NCBI GenBank assembly: GCA_963924555.1
Contig: OZ004582.1
Location: 4,898,001-4,962,000, forward strand
Source of the DNA: Crambe crambe
Taxonomy: Eukaryota > Porifera > Demospongiae > Poecilosclerida > Crambeidae
Direction of reading: 5' to 3'
DNA length: 64,000 nt
The translations under genes were made by a program, and so were the position numbers. This document shows, one piece after another, positions 1-12,273 of this stretch. The notes under the pieces are model-generated. The model had not been told where the DNA came from and ran no database searches. It was given only the letters and a program-made list of their open reading frames with translations. The stretch's first letter is position 1. Each line of letters begins with the position of its first letter.

Positions 1-771
1 TACTAGGGGTTACTTCTTGCTTCTTTTTCACCTTTTACCTTCTTTCCCCTTCGTTCATAGCTCTGAAAGGAGATAATAGCTAGTTAAATATGGGGGGGGG
101 GGGGGGGGGGGGGGGTGAAGAAGCCTTCAATTTATGTGGTAGCCATTATGATACTAAACTTATTAAAGATGGGGTATAATTATTAAGTGGTGGTAGGTTG
201 CTATGGAAACTGGGGCAGGGGTGATATTTAAGTATTTTCATTTTTTATGGGCAAATATTAAGGTTGGTCAAAGTTGTATTTCCATGTTCAGGATTATACA
301 ACCCAGCCAGACTCTATTAATTATGATACGAATAGTAATGGCCATTGATACACCCTAAAGTTGTTCTTAATGGGTCAATTATTACCCATTGCTGCATTGA
401 TCTATTCCTTTTCTTTTTCATCGGAGTGAGCATTTGTTTCTCCTTTTCAGACAGGGTTTTCTTATATGTTCGGCAACCTTCTATTTAAAAAGAAAAAATT
501 GTGTACAGTTATTTGTGACGTTATAGCACTAAGGGACTTCGTGGGGAATGAGCTCTGAAGTTTACTTTGCTAGCATGTATTGCATCTGTAAGGACAGACA
601 TTAAAATACGACCCCCTTTATTGGATTTTGGTTAGCTTTCACATGCAATCAAGGCATACAAATAATAAAGGAAGAACTTACGGCTCATCCAAAGAAAACT
701 GTTTATTCTCATCAAAAGAGAGATATAGTTTTCATATTTTACTCTATAGAAAAGAAGCTAGCTAACTATAC
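1..771. other. No recognisable gene; poly-G tract
   Basis: AT-rich sequence without a convincing reading frame. The only clear structure is a 24-base poly-G run at 92-115. It may be flank or non-coding end of the transposon debris that follows. Confidence 0.5.
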
Positions 772-1427
772 CTGTAGTGCAGTAGGAGTTGCTCTCTTCC
801 TTTTGCCACATGAGGTAGCTGGACTTGATGTTCCACTTGAGGGACTGGCACGTATTTCATTTTCTAAACACTTCTGCTGTGTCTCAAGTGTGGTAATTCT
901 GGAGTGTATCGCATCCAATTTTTCATTGACAGCTAGCATATTTTTACTTGTGTCAGATTTAAAGGATGTACAATGGTGGAAGTCTGTATATGCTCTTGTC
1001 CTTCAGGCAGGGGTGATTCTTGTGACTCATGTACCGGAATAATTGTCGGCAGGACTTCACCAGGCCTCCAACATGGTGTAGAGTCATGATTCCTATAACA
1101 ATTTAGTAAAAATGTAACATAGTCTATCAAGCAGGGGGCTCTGGAGACCCATCAAGGATCCATCCAAAATTTAAATGACTATAACTAATCAGTGTGTACT
1201 ATAGATATAAATTATATGTACCTGGATGATCCATAAAAACTGCTACATGAGGCTGATCCTCTGTTAGATGTCCTACTAGTGCCAAAATTTAACGATCTTG
1301 AAGCAGAAGATTTGCCACGCATATTGGGGGTACTTGATGTCAGAAGCTGAGAACGCAGTGTAGCCATCCTGCTCTCTTCTCTGGTTCTTCTCAAATCAGA
1401 ACCAAGACTAGCAAAGTCAAATTCCAT
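772..1427 (-). pseudogene. Exon-like segments of an unidentified small gene
   Basis: Three open segments read leftwards. The first (1427-1222) starts with ATG, is rich in Ser and Arg, and ends at a GTACAT donor. The second (about 1092-948) follows a TTATAG acceptor and is in phase with the first. The third (about 983-772) can be read in another frame as a heptad-like stretch beginning NMLAVNEKLDAIHSRITTLE, which looks like a short coiled coil, followed by a Ser/Thr-rich tail and a GTATAG donor. I could not join all three in one frame, so the model is unsettled. Its ATG lies about 90 bp from the divergent start of the tnp2-type frame at 1517, so it may be the second gene of that transposon. 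No family recognised. Confidence 0.3.
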
Positions 1428-1516
1428 GCATGATGATATCCATGCACAATAGCATGTACATGTGACTTATTAATTATTACATGTTCACATGCTATGCATA
1501 TGTACATTGGCTAATC

Positions 1517-2914
1517 ATGGATGAATTTGAAGAAAGAAAACAGTGTGATTTTTGTGGTGAAGAACTTGGATTTTCAGCTTATTACCAGCACCTTAGTGAT
1601 GAAACTGGATTAGTGTGTCCTGCTAGATTCCAGACTTCTCAGGAGTCCAACACCAGTGAGTTTAATTTTGAAAATGGGGATGATGACATTGATAGTTGTG
1701 AACACGACTCTTCATTTGATTTTGGCCCTGAAAGTTTGATGGATATACAATCAGCAATTAATGCCACCACAAGTAGTACAGTAGAAGAGAGTGGTGATTC
1801 CAGTGTTATGAGCTTTACATCTAGTTCAAAAAATGGGGAAGAAATTTGAATTCTGAAGATGAAATAGAGGAAGAAGCTGAAAAACATACAAGTGCTGCTG
1901 TGCAGGCTATTCTGTATGGGATTTTCCTTTTTTCTGAATTTTTTCAACTATTCTACAGAGTTTAAGAAAGAGCAATGGTGGCACTTATTGGGTTCTTCTC
2001 AAGTACTTCGCAAAAATATCTGAAAATGGAAGTATCAAGTCAGTTACCAAAGTCACTACACACAATAAGAAAACATTTCCAATTTTCAGAAGATGATATA
2101 ACAGACTATGTTGTATGCCCAAAATGCTATAAACTCTATTGTAAGGATAGTTTTATTGATGCTGTTTGCCAAGGAAATGATCAACTCAGCAAGAGTAGCT
2201 ATAGTTCGTTTGATCAAATAACACTTCAAGATTTGACCACAATCATGTATATTCGTGATTCACGTTGCTTAGTATCTTCACTTGATTGTACAGAAAAATC
2301 ATATCAGCAGTTGCTGGAGCCGCTATAATATGAGAAATGTTTGACTGATGGAGAGATGGAATGTCTGCAGACCATGTACTCCTTGATATATATGCAAACA
2401 CAACTATCAAACAGCTTTCTCGATTCTATTATGAATCAAACAGATGATTATTAATGGGGAAGAATATATCAGCACTAAGTCACGTTCAAGTAAATCTACA
2501 CTGATTGCTGCTCACTGGATTGGTGTGTGTGGGATCAACCCTCATGGAGAGGCACCACTCAGGATCGGAAATGTGAACTCATTCTTAAAGCACCAGATAG
2601 TTCTTGATAATGAAAATACATTATCACACATATTGGTCCGTGTAAATTGGTTTCAAGATCATCCTTGCAGATCATCTTTCTTTCATTCTTCAATAACTTG
2701 TTGTTCTTCGGTATATGAAACAGGATCACCGGCATGTTTTATGCCAGTATGTAGAATTGCTGGTCAGTGTGCATTTGTCAAAACTACTCAAATATTTGAG
2801 TATGGAATGGATAATGTAATAGTTTGTGTACCTTCAGTTAAATTTATTTCATTATTAATTTTCTTTGGTATAAGTCGTTATTATAATAATGAGTATAACA
2901 CTTCACTGCTATAA
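1517..2914 (+). pseudogene. tnp2/Plavaka-type transposase, decayed and internally deleted
   Basis: Broken frames in one orientation spell parts of a KDZ/Plavaka-like (tnp2 family) transposase. The N-terminus starts MDEFEERKQCDFCGEEL with a Cys-pair zinc motif and an acidic stretch. A middle piece (1975-2325) has the DYVVCPKCYKLY motif typical of the region before the catalytic core. A C-terminal piece (2444-2914) has NVNSFLKHQIVLDN and a VRVNWFQDHP stretch like the family's C-terminal domain. The whole catalytic core between these parts is missing, and stop codons separate the pieces, so this is a deletion derivative. Family assignment rests on remembered motifs and is moderately sure; the loss of function is clear. 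Confidence 0.55.
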
Positions 2915-2919
2915 GATAC

Positions 2920-3160
2920 TGTTATATCCTGATATTAGGATACAAGTACAGTGGAAACTGTTTGCTATAATAGAACATTGATATATGACTGATATAAGAA
3001 GCATGCTATAGCAGGGTTATGTTATAAGCAATGTTATGCAGTACTTATTCTACATGAAAGTATAATTATCTCTATAGCTTTATTATATCATGATTATAAA
3101 CATGTTCTTAAAGCTAGCTATATCAGAGTGTTAGTACAGTGCTGATGTCAGTCCTGAGCC
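2920..3160. other. Non-coding tail with a Tigger-like terminal motif
   Basis: AT-rich, no gene. It contains TACAGTGGAAACTG near 2949, resembling the terminal motif of the pogo/Tigger-like MITEs found elsewhere in the window (for example at 59,720). Confidence 0.3.
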
Positions 3161-3272
3161 AATTAAGGGTGCTCGCAATAGCAACGCGCCGCGCGTGGCT
3201 TATTACCACGTTTTTATAGTGCGCGTTAATATAACAACTTCGTGATAGTTTGGGCGCGCGAATTACTCCGAG

Positions 3273-6194
3273 ATGTCTGCCAGGAAAAGGAAACTCCAGG
3301 TGCAAACAGCCTTATCAGCCAGGAAGCGGTTTTGCACTGACAGAAGAGGTAGTATAAATGCATACAATAGTATCATACAATAATCAACTATGCATAAATA
3401 GAGGCTAGGGGGATCCAGGACCAGGTTGCTATGATCCATGTTCAGATTCCAGTGGAAACACCGTCTGTTGAAAGTGCAGCACTCAAAGCAACACTACAGA
3501 AGGTGGAGGATGTTGCCAAAAATCTGCAAATTCCCACTGACTACAGTGCAGGACTCTCCGACTTGGTCCACGATTCTGTTCTCTCCCTGCATTGCTCAGG
3601 ACCCACCTCTCTTTGTGTCCACAATTCCACACACTCATGGGATAGGTATTACAGTGTACTCTCCTTCCTTTTGAATGGCCATTTATTTTCTGAGTATGAG
3701 AAGTTGAGTGGGATGCTAGGGCTACCATCATGTTCACACACTACCTGGGAGAAAATTGTGGAGGATTTGGAGCCGCATGTAACAAGGTTAGCAGAGTGGT
3801 CGTGTAATAATGTGCGAGAGATCCTCAAAGCTAGTGGTGATCACAAGAAATGGATTGCGTCCTTCGATGGCTTCTACCTTACTCGGGGACATTACTCAAA
3901 CAACTCTTCAGCCACCCTCCACGATTTTGAGTCTGGCAAGATTGCCTGGTTTACCCATCGAACAAAGAGGGGATCAGGACACAATTGGGAAGGGACATCT
4001 GGTGGGGCGGAAGGGGACATGTTCAACGAGATAATGAGGAAAGTGAAGGAAGCAGGCTTTGTTGTTCGTGAAATTATCACAGATAAGGACTCATCAATGA
4101 ATGCAATATACTGCAAGTACTTCCCTGAGGGCACTATCACATACTGTGCAAATCACTGTGCCAAGACCCTGCACAAAGATTTGCTGAAGATAAAACAGTC
4201 AAAGTGTCAGGTAAGATTTATCAGTATTTGCTATGAATACCTTATTATTTCCCTTTGTAGTGCCAGGCAGTCTTTCAAGAGAAGTGCAAGCGAATGAATG
4301 ATCCATTCATCAGAAGTTGTACTGGATACCTCAGCACCCTCATCTCCTCTGACAGAATCCAGGGATCCAAGGATTCATTCAAAAGCTTTTCTGAAGGGCT
4401 TCTCAACTTTTATGCTCATTACTTTCTAGATGACCACTCATCTTCCTGGTGTAACCATAAAAAAGTAAGAAAAATTATATTTATTCCAATTAATGACCAT
4501 CAATGCTGGATTATAGGGTGACCAATACAAGAGCAAGCATTCATTCACATGCAGGGCCCAGGGAGATGCTTTCAAATCCCTCCTTGAAGAAATGGCAACC
4601 CGTCCACAAGACTATGTGTCAGACCGCGGACGCTTGACCACTAACACTGTGGAAGGTTTTCACGGACTGGCACTGATGTACAGAGGAAAGAGGATAGATT
4701 TAGGCCACATCCATTACGTTTGTAAAACAAATATGGCCATCTGTCACAAAGTAAGTACTCATACTATAATACTTCTGGGAGTAAACATACCAATTTGTAG
4801 AACCTGGGTCCCGCATGGAAGATATTTGTTCTTACAAGCATGGGTGTGGACATCCCAGTGGCTGGTGTGGACTCCATTTTGAAGTCTCAAGTGGAATGGG
4901 AGAAGAACTGCATCAAAAGGTCCACCAAGGAGAAGCTCCACAAGAGGAACTTGCAGAGGAGAGCCAAGAAAGAGCGGCATGAGTGGGAGAAAGGGTACAT
5001 GGAAGCACTACAAAGTGCTGGGAGTGCTGTTGGGGAGTATGTTGGTGACGGGCAAGGAGAATCTGATCATGTTGCACAGGCAGTTGTTGTAGATGCTGAT
5101 CTGGTAGTTGATGACCAACTCGAAGATGAGAATGAAGATAGCATTGATGACGCAGACCCTCTCTTGTTCTTGTATGATTGTGAGACTACTGGATTGAGCA
5201 TCTACAATGATCATATCATTGAGATTGCAGCTGTGCTCATAAACTGTCCTGTGCCATACAACAACACTAGCTTCTCCAGTCTGGTAAAAACGTCTCGTCG
5301 GATCCCAACACCAGGTGAGATAGCTGTAAGTGAGAGGGGTTGAAAATATTTCTATCTTTTATTCTAGTCATCAAGATCACCAACATCACACCTACCATGA
5401 TCCGTGGTGAGAGGCCCCTTTCAGAGCTCTTTCCCATCTTTGTTGACTGGATTGACACCACTCTTCAAGACATCAACACTGCCACCAATATCACACATTA
5501 CCCAGTTCTGGTGGCCCACAACGGGTTTTCTTTTGATTTCCCTATTCTCCTAGCAGAAGTTGAACGCCGTCCAGAACTCAATCCATCATCCTTTGAGGTG
5601 CACGACATCCACTTCAGTGATTCATTGCCCCTTCTGCGGAAGGTATAAAGTGCATTATCATCCACACTAATATTATCTATCTTCTCTATCATAGATGCAG
5701 AAAGATGGAGACGAAAGGCTCAAGGGGACAAAGCTGGGGATGGAAGCTCTCTACAAGCACATGTTCAAGTGTGAATTACCAGGTATCTAAAAGTATTATG
5801 TTGGCATTTAGCTACCTATCTGTATTTCAACACAGGAGCTCATAGGGCCCTAGCAGATGTAGAGGCCATGAAGGCAGTGCTCACTCACCCTTCTCTCGTG
5901 AACTGCCTTGCCAGTCTTCAGGTCCGCTCCCCAAGCAAACAGCTCAAGTTATGGGCCAGTCAGAAGAAGCTTCACCAACGGACAACTTCCCTCATCACTT
6001 CCCTGGGGAAACCCAGTGTCACTGCTCCTCAGGCAAAGAGGCTAGATGCCCTTGGATTCACTCATGCTGGACTCGTGAAACTTCGCTCTGAGGCCAAGGA
6101 TGGGGAGGATTTCTCTGAGACACTGAAGGCTAGGGGCGTGAACAGCAAACCCCTTCGAGCGAAGTTGTCGAAGCTTCTAGCGTCCAAGGTCTAG
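3273..6194 (+). CDS. Kolobok-type transposase fused to a DEDDh 3'-5' exonuclease
   Basis: Eight exons: 3273-3348, 3402-4210, 4261-4464, 4517-4750, 4801-5314, 5368-5642, 5695-5782, 5836-6194. They join in phase to 2,559 nt, 852 residues plus stop, with short GT-AG introns of about 50 bp. The N-terminal half is transposase: I read the acidic residues as D181 (SFDGFYL), D253 (ITDKDSS) and E409 (TVEGFHG), with a Cys/His patch CANHCAKTLHKDLL after the second. Residues from about 563 form a DnaQ/TREX-like exonuclease with all motifs: ExoI YDCETTG (D567, E569), ExoII HNGFSFDF (D669) and ExoIII AHRALADVEA (H736, D741). The first exon is basic (MSARKRKLQ). I see no THAP domain, which many Kolobok proteins carry. 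The fusion is read from in-frame exons; a role for the nuclease in processing ends or repair is inference. Confidence 0.85.
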
Positions 6195-6840
6195 ATCACC
6201 ACGACACTGGCTCCTAGCCTCCTTTCTTCTTCAGCGCTGCCTCCAGGATCTACCTAAACCAGCTCTTTTCAGAGCTACACCGGCTCTTTTCAGAGCCCCC
6301 AAATAGACAAAAGATTCATCCGCGCGCACGAATAATACACACAAAAAGGGGTGGGGCACTAGAACTAAAGTAATGCGACCAAGCTGCATAGTATAGCATC
6401 GTGTATCTCTGGAACCGCTAATGGGAATGAGCCCATTTTTGCAGCTGGCTTCCACCTGATAACATACTCAAAAATAACAGTTCGTTTTTATCCGTACCCG
6501 GTCTGGAAATGCTCTAAACACACCCTGTGATACTGATAAATAGAAAAATAAAATCAAAATGGGAAAAAACTCACTGTTATGTTGTAGAGTACCTAGAAAG
6601 GAGTCTCTGAAACAAAAATCAGCCATGTAAGTCCGGAGGTCAACGAGATCTCGAGACGTTTAGTTGTGATACTAATATCCTCATAACATCTACAGAAATC
6701 ATCCTTTTCCCTTCATTTTTGTTGTGTGTGTGGTAGTTGTAGTGCTCTATAGTTAGGTGCTTGTTTCATTTTGCTTCTAGAAATAGTTCTGGAATTATAG
6801 TACCCTAGCAACGCGATGCGTGGGCGGGTTGCGAGCACCC
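6195..6840. other. 3' non-coding part of the Kolobok element
   Basis: Apart from the two stem-loops, no gene is visible. The segment ends with a CG-rich subterminal motif and the right terminal repeat. An AATAAAA-like stretch near 6,543 could be an ordinary poly(A) signal and would be the alternative to stem-loop processing. Confidence 0.5.
6261..6297 (+). promoter_or_regulatory. Two tandem histone-type 3' stem-loops after the transposase stop
   Basis: At 6282-6297 stands GGCTCTTTTCAGAGCC, which is identical to the 16-base core of the metazoan replication-dependent histone mRNA stem-loop (six-base-pair stem, TTTC loop). A sibling, AGCTCTTTTCAGAGCT, lies just before it at 6261-6276. Both are on the sense strand of the transposase gene, 67 bp or more past its stop. 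A purine-rich stretch (AGACAAAAGATT) follows about 10 bp later, roughly where a histone downstream element would sit. If used, the transcript would end without poly(A) and be S-phase linked; this is inference. Confidence 0.6.
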
Positions 6841-6844
6841 TTAA

Positions 6845-7385
6845 GTGGATGAGAAGGGAGAGGAATATCCCATCACTTATGCATCACTTATGCATCCAGA
6901 AAATACTTGGCAGTCAAGATGAGCACAACACTTAGAGCCACCAAAATTTGAAATTTGAATTCCAAATTTGACCCTTGACCTCATTTTTGCTGACACCGCA
7001 AAAATGTACATCGCGAGTGAATTTCAATCACAAACCCAGGATTTGAAGGTGTGGCTGTTTAAGCTTCAACCCCCTCTACTTAAAACAGGTGCAAGTTATG
7101 CAAAACTAGGATATCGATTTTTCATGTTGCAGACCCTACACTCCACCTTTTATTTCTTTTTGTTTGCACGAATGATTTATTCTGCTATACAATAAAAAAC
7201 AACTCGCATTTCTTACCCGCTCAGCTGGAACATGCGCATTATATATATATTAGTCAATTCCTGTAGCCAACCAATTAGGCCTCAGCCAAGTGACCACAGG
7301 TATGTATAAACATTATTAACATTCACAAACGATGGTTATCTCTCATCTAAGCATGTTCAGTATATAAGGTGGATTGGAGAGAGCT
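6845..7385. other. No recognisable gene
   Basis: AT-rich sequence with short direct repeats such as the doubled ACTTATGCATC at about 6,877-6,897. Nothing coding can be supported. Confidence 0.4.
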
Positions 7386-7565
7386 GGGTGCCTGGTGGCT
7401 CATTCGGTTGGGTCCTGTGGCTATGACGGCTAAAGTCAGATGCTGCGGGTTCAAACTCAGCTGGTGGGTTGCGGGGTCACTTGGGTTGCCAGTTTTTCTT
7501 CAATCCTCCTTCACCATCTCATTACATGATAACACCTTTAAAATTATTAACATTATTATGGTATG
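7386..7565 (+). repeat. tRNA-derived SINE
   Basis: A Pol III-type promoter can be read: an A-box-like TGGCTCATTCGGTTGG and, about 45 bp on, a B box GGGTTCAAACTC. The tRNA-like head is followed by an unrelated body and an A/T-rich end (about 7,540-7,560). The acceptor arms do not pair, so this is a SINE copy and not a working tRNA gene. Confidence 0.6.
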
Positions 7566-7589
7566 TATAAACAAATATAACTACTAGCA

Positions 7590-10500
7590 ATGGCAACTCA
7601 AAGAAGTCTCCCTCCACTTGATGTCCACAAAGGTAGACCATGCATAGAATGTCACCTCTGTAAACAAACACAGGCAATATGATTATATACATCCAATCAA
7701 ATGGAAAAATCAGACACTACTTTCCTTACTAAAAGATCTTGAGCCTGATTTGGATATTTGTCCATACACATGTATTTGCCGGAATGATAATCTTCACTCT
7801 GGTCAGGGTAGCACAGCAACCGAGAACTTTCAGCCCAGGTGGACAGGACTGGCCAGCTGCTCCTCAAAGATATGTGAAGTACCAGAATGTAACAAGCCTG
7901 CATGCAGGAGTACAAAATTGGTATCATTTGGAGATATTGGCAATTTTTGCCCTTGAATAGTGAGACATTAAGCTGTGTACAGAATGCAGCTTAGATCAGA
8001 GAACTACCAGTGGAAATGTGGGATATGCTCTTCCACAATAAAAGGGTCTAACTATCGTACCTGTGTCCTTCAAGAACATCTTCTCCAGAATACCAACTTT
8101 CTTAACACTAAGGTGTGTATGGCTTGTTACAGGTAGTTTGATTGTATTGGCCATAGTGAAGGAGAACCCCAAATACATACATCAAAATACAAAATACAAA
8201 ATGTCAGCAAATACATACCACCAAAGCTGCTGCAAGTGTTAGTTCATTTCATATCTATCAGATGATCCTGTCCTCGTATGTCTCCTGACCCAGAATATTT
8301 CAGAAAAAAGAAAATCAGACAGGGAACATTTAACTGCAGAAGGCTTTTTATCCTGCATCAGATCATGTTCTTATAAATATGCAGGATCAACATTATTGGA
8401 TGCAGATGTGGATAACACAGTCTTCGTTATTGAGGTTGAGGATGGTAGTGACAGTGATGACTGAAATTGGGCTGCTCTGCTTTTACCTTTGTAAAACATT
8501 TACACACATCAATTTATAGTTATAATGCAGATTGCTTCAACATTCTCATGCAAAATATAAGATTATTCGTGCACCTCTTACTCAGCTCCACATGCAAGAA
8601 ACAACTTGAAAACACTTATACTAGATGCTTTACCATATAGCTCCAAACAGTTAGGTTCCTTAGAAAACCTAGCAATTAGGAACGCTGTTCCAGAGCAACC
8701 TGCAAGCCTTATCTTACTCCCACTGATAAAAGGTGGTGCCAGAAAAAGCGCCCTGCAGATGACTCTATACCTGCTATAGGGCCGGTATGTACACAGTGGA
8801 ATCGGACACTTTGGGACAAATGATTTGTCCTTTCGGAGATAAAAATAATTATGTGCATTTAGCACTTAGGGATTTTTTGCATGTCCTTTGTACAGAAGTT
8901 GTCCCTTATTTGGAATGTTCTTTATTGGAGGCTCCACTGTTCATGTGCATGTGTGATATAGGTGGATAGGGAGGGTTATAATGAGGTTGCTTCCTCGTAG
9001 AGCTTTTCAAATTCAACACTGAATATGAAGAAAAGCTTAAATCTGGTAATTCCAAGAGCAGCACTATGTTTGCACTTTGTTGGGACATAGATGAACTCAA
9101 TAGGTTAAAGGTTGACCTTCAGGCAGTTCGTGTGGAAATCGGAGCCCTATTAGAAGTTATGTCTAACCCAACTGCTGAATTAGAGAATGTCAATATTCCT
9201 ATAAAAGTTGGTGCAATACGGGACAAGCTAGAGAAGACTATTGGAGGGGTCACCCGGTTTAAACGAATTCCAGCTACACATATATTTGTTAGTTGTGAAC
9301 TCCGCGATCATAAGCCCTATGCAATTCCAATACAATGTCTGCCTTGTAAAGCATTGAAGGAGGGTGAGATCAGACAGATCATCAACAATGTTCTGACGGC
9401 TAGAAGAATGGATGTTACTGGTGAGTAGGAGCTATTTGCACATACTCATCTTACTAGAAATCTATAATAGGATTTGTCTGCAACGGAGAGTTTAATTATT
9501 TGAGATCTAGAGGATATACAAGACCAGTGTCAATACTGTAGATCAGAACTCAAGTGAAGAACAAGTACTCCAAGATGAGAAGAACTACTCTAATATCAAT
9601 GCTTTCACCAAAAAGTATGTTTACTACACTACAGTGGAACCTTTGAATAATGCAGTGGGATTGGGACTGACGAGTTTGTCTTCCTCTATCTAACCATGCC
9701 TTTAGAGGTTCTAATACTGGCTTTAAATTTGGTTGCCTTTGCAGGATTGAGTGATGGTACAGTAACAGCTGTAATTCCATGTCAGTCAGTCCCAAATGAT
9801 CTTTTGGAAAAAATACTCACTCTGCAAGAGAAGGGAATAGTATTTGCAGACATCATTGACAGGGTACGTCCCCACACAGTTCCTTCTGGCTATCCTTACC
9901 ATCGTTGGAATCCAGGTAAATTAGCAGTAACTAATACAAGCCTATTGTGTTACAGTGGAACCTCCAAATAAAGGACATGTTTGGCCCAGCTGTTTTATCC
10001 ACTGTAAGTGTCCTCTCTTCAGGTGAAACATACATTAGCACAATGGGAAGTGTGGTGACCTATTATCGAAGGTTTTACCTCTTCCTCCCATGGGAAAACC
10101 TTACCTACTCTCCTCTCTCCCTCACATCCTCTCTTCCTCTCTTCTCCCATGGTATACCTCTCTCTCACTCTCTATCTTTCTCCCCTCTCATAGTACACTA
10201 ATCTTTCCCATAGATGATGAAGAAGATCTGGTTAGTAAATTACGAGCTATTCTTGCACAACTAGAGTTTTCTTATGAGATCAAGCAGTGGGATCAAAAAG
10301 ATGTCCCTTTTTCAACCTACTTTTACATTCCGGAGGTTCACCCAGAAACTAACCAGCATTTTCTTGAACAAGAGGATGAGGCTCACGTGTTTAAAGTAGG
10401 TCTTACGTTGTGAAATCTGAGTCCCCTCCAAGAAAGCCTATTTCAGACTGTGTGCTGTACAGACCCCCCAAACTGATAGTTGTTGTATTTATTACTAGAG

Positions 10501-12173
10501 AATTGCCACTAGTACCCGGAAAGGTGGTCCAAAAGAATTACGCTTGGAACGATATGTTGAAGCTTTGTCTGATGAAACATCAGGGCTAACTTACCCAGTT
10601 CTCGTTGGAAGCCGCAAGTAATCTGTTTTGGATGCAGAGAGGCTATTTTCTCCCTCATTGGCTGATTTCATGGAGAAGAAAGGATACTCATTTGAAGCTA
10701 AGTATATTCGCGTCATATGGAATTGGCACTGTTCATGTGATCAATGTGGTCTCAGTGAGCTGCAGAGATGTCGATTCAATTATGAATTTCTTAATTACAT
10801 TCTTGATGAGCTCATTCCTTGGCACCGTGAATTATACGATTTGAGTACATTGGAAGTAACCAGGTATGGACTGTGTTTTACAGTACAGTGTACTGTGTGT
10901 GTTACAGTGGAACCCCTCATAAAGGCCACCCCTTAGGCCCTTAGTAGTAGTGCCCTCGCTCCACTCAGGTCGATACAGCCTCAGGTCCCTAAATTTCTTA
11001 GATCCTTAGGTATCATTATATATAGTGGCCACCATTGATTATGACTGGTGTGTGTGTGTGCTACAAGATAAAACAAAGTGCCCTTAATAGGGAGGGTGTC
11101 CCTATTTGAGGGTCTCTAAATCACTTAGATCCCATTGGTCAAATGTTTAGAACAGTATCCAAACAGAGTGAAATGCCTAACAACAATTGATTTTGAATGG
11201 GCACTAGGGTTGTAAAGTGTCTAACAGGAGGTTTTCTAAGGCCTGGGCTCATAGAAAACCTATTTCAGGCACTTAAGACTGACAATCAACTGTAAGATGA
11301 TCCCCAGGTTGTGAAATCTGAGTCCCCTAGGCATTTTACTCTGCTTGGATACTGTGTTCTAAAATTCGACCAATGGGATCCAAGTGATTTAGAGACCCTC
11401 AGCTTAGTAGTATCCTTGGTTGCTACAGCCGCAGGCCTTCGGGGTCTTAGGTCTCATTGACTATTTACTGTGTGTATGGTTATTGTGTGTGGTGTCAACC
11501 TGAAACAGTGGAACCTCTGTAATAGATGTAAACATTTTGTCCTTTGTGCATCTTTTGGAGGTTAAATACACTAGGTTCTCCTCAGAAGGTTTGTCCTCTC
11601 ATCGTGTCCTTTATCAGAGGTTTCACTTCCTATGGCCACCTGCCAGCATCTATATACTTTCAATGGGGTTTCTATAATTAATTACAGGAAAATTGACAAC
11701 ATTAGAGGGTTCACTAAGGAAACACTTGTTGCTGTGACTACAAATATAGAAAGCAGGGAATGGCGTAGACAGCTGTGTCAAAAACCTGAGCACCCAAGGT
11801 CGGGGACATCAGATGATGTTGAGTGTTTGTTTAGTGTTATGAGGGACACTATAGGACAAGATTTCACAACCAAGCACGGTTTTAGAAAAGTATTATCAAG
11901 CGTCTTGACAGTGACCTACCTTTCTACTACCACACTTCCTCCCACACCCGATTTCAAGAAGGTCCCTTGCCTAACTTTGATGAACCAGCAACTAAGCCTA
12001 AGCGCAAAGGAAGAAATATATCTCGTAGAGAACAGTCCTCAGCTTTTGCACCTCGTCAGGCAACTATGCCAGTGAGAGGAAGTATTTCAACAAGAGCACA
12101 ATTTCATAATGTGCCCATTGAACTCCCACCTCCACCCTGTGGACCTTCCCATTTGCATGATCATACTTACTAG
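7590..12173 (+). pseudogene. Multi-exon gene of an unclassified transposon-like family, decayed
   Basis: Exons with good splice sites run left to right. The N-terminal part (about 7,590-7,957) has a Cys-rich zinc-binding region (CIECHLCKQTQ, then DICPYTCICRNDN); further Cys-pair exons lie near 7,990-8,120. Core exons: to 9420, 9745-9915, 10023 to about 10,071, about 10,214-10,395, 10,499 onward, ending near 10,862, and about 11,689-12,173. The core carries DGTVTAVIPCQ, CDQCGLSELQRCRFNYEFL and DDVECLFSVMRD, and the C-terminus QFHNVPIELPPPP. I recall proteins with this C-terminal signature as repetitive uncharacterised proteins of corals and sponges, but cannot name the family. At least three frame changes (near 7,680, 10,620 and 11,900) break it. 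Tigger-like MITE pieces sit in the introns. It converges on the HIRAN gene at 12,274-13,249. Confidence 0.5.
11108..11400. mobile_element. Hairpin MITE, about 72-bp inverted repeats
   Basis: The two ends, starting GAGGGTCTCTAAATCACTT, are inverted copies over about 72 bp with few differences. It lies in an intron of the unclassified gene. The same motif family (CTAAATAACTTAGATCC plus a TTGGTC box) recurs in the hairpin at the left end of the Crypton-type element near 54,480. Confidence 0.7.
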
Positions 12174-12273
12174 ATTTCTATGATTGTGAGTTTGGTTAAA
12201 GTTGTTCAGACAGGAAGATAGCAAAGTCATAACTTGATTATCTAGTACTTCTGCACTGCTGTACCTCCTTAGG

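Larger units (their letters stand above)
3167..6840 (+). mobile_element. Complete Kolobok-type DNA transposon with TTAA target duplication
   Basis: A 3,674-bp element. The left end begins GGGTGCTCGCAA and the right end is its exact reverse complement, giving a 12-bp perfect terminal inverted repeat; the next bases differ, but a CG-rich subterminal motif (AGCAACGCG) occurs near both ends. TTAA lies directly outside each end (3163-3166 and 6841-6844), the target-site duplication typical of Kolobok and piggyBac elements. The only gene inside has an uninterrupted 852-residue frame across eight exons with normal splice sites, so the element looks complete and recently mobile. Confidence 0.88.

Noticed and set aside
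1639-1947. Frame of 102 codons on the - strand
   Set aside because: Antisense to the recognised tnp2-type sequence; Ser/Phe-rich shadow.
3431-4297. Start of the Kolobok protein at the ATG at 3431
   Set aside because: An upstream basic exon (3273-3348) joins in phase through an acceptor at 3401, keeping the frame open, so the earlier ATG is preferred.
7386-7565. Possible tRNA gene
   Set aside because: tRNA-like boxes only in the head; no complete cloverleaf, body and tail look like a SINE.
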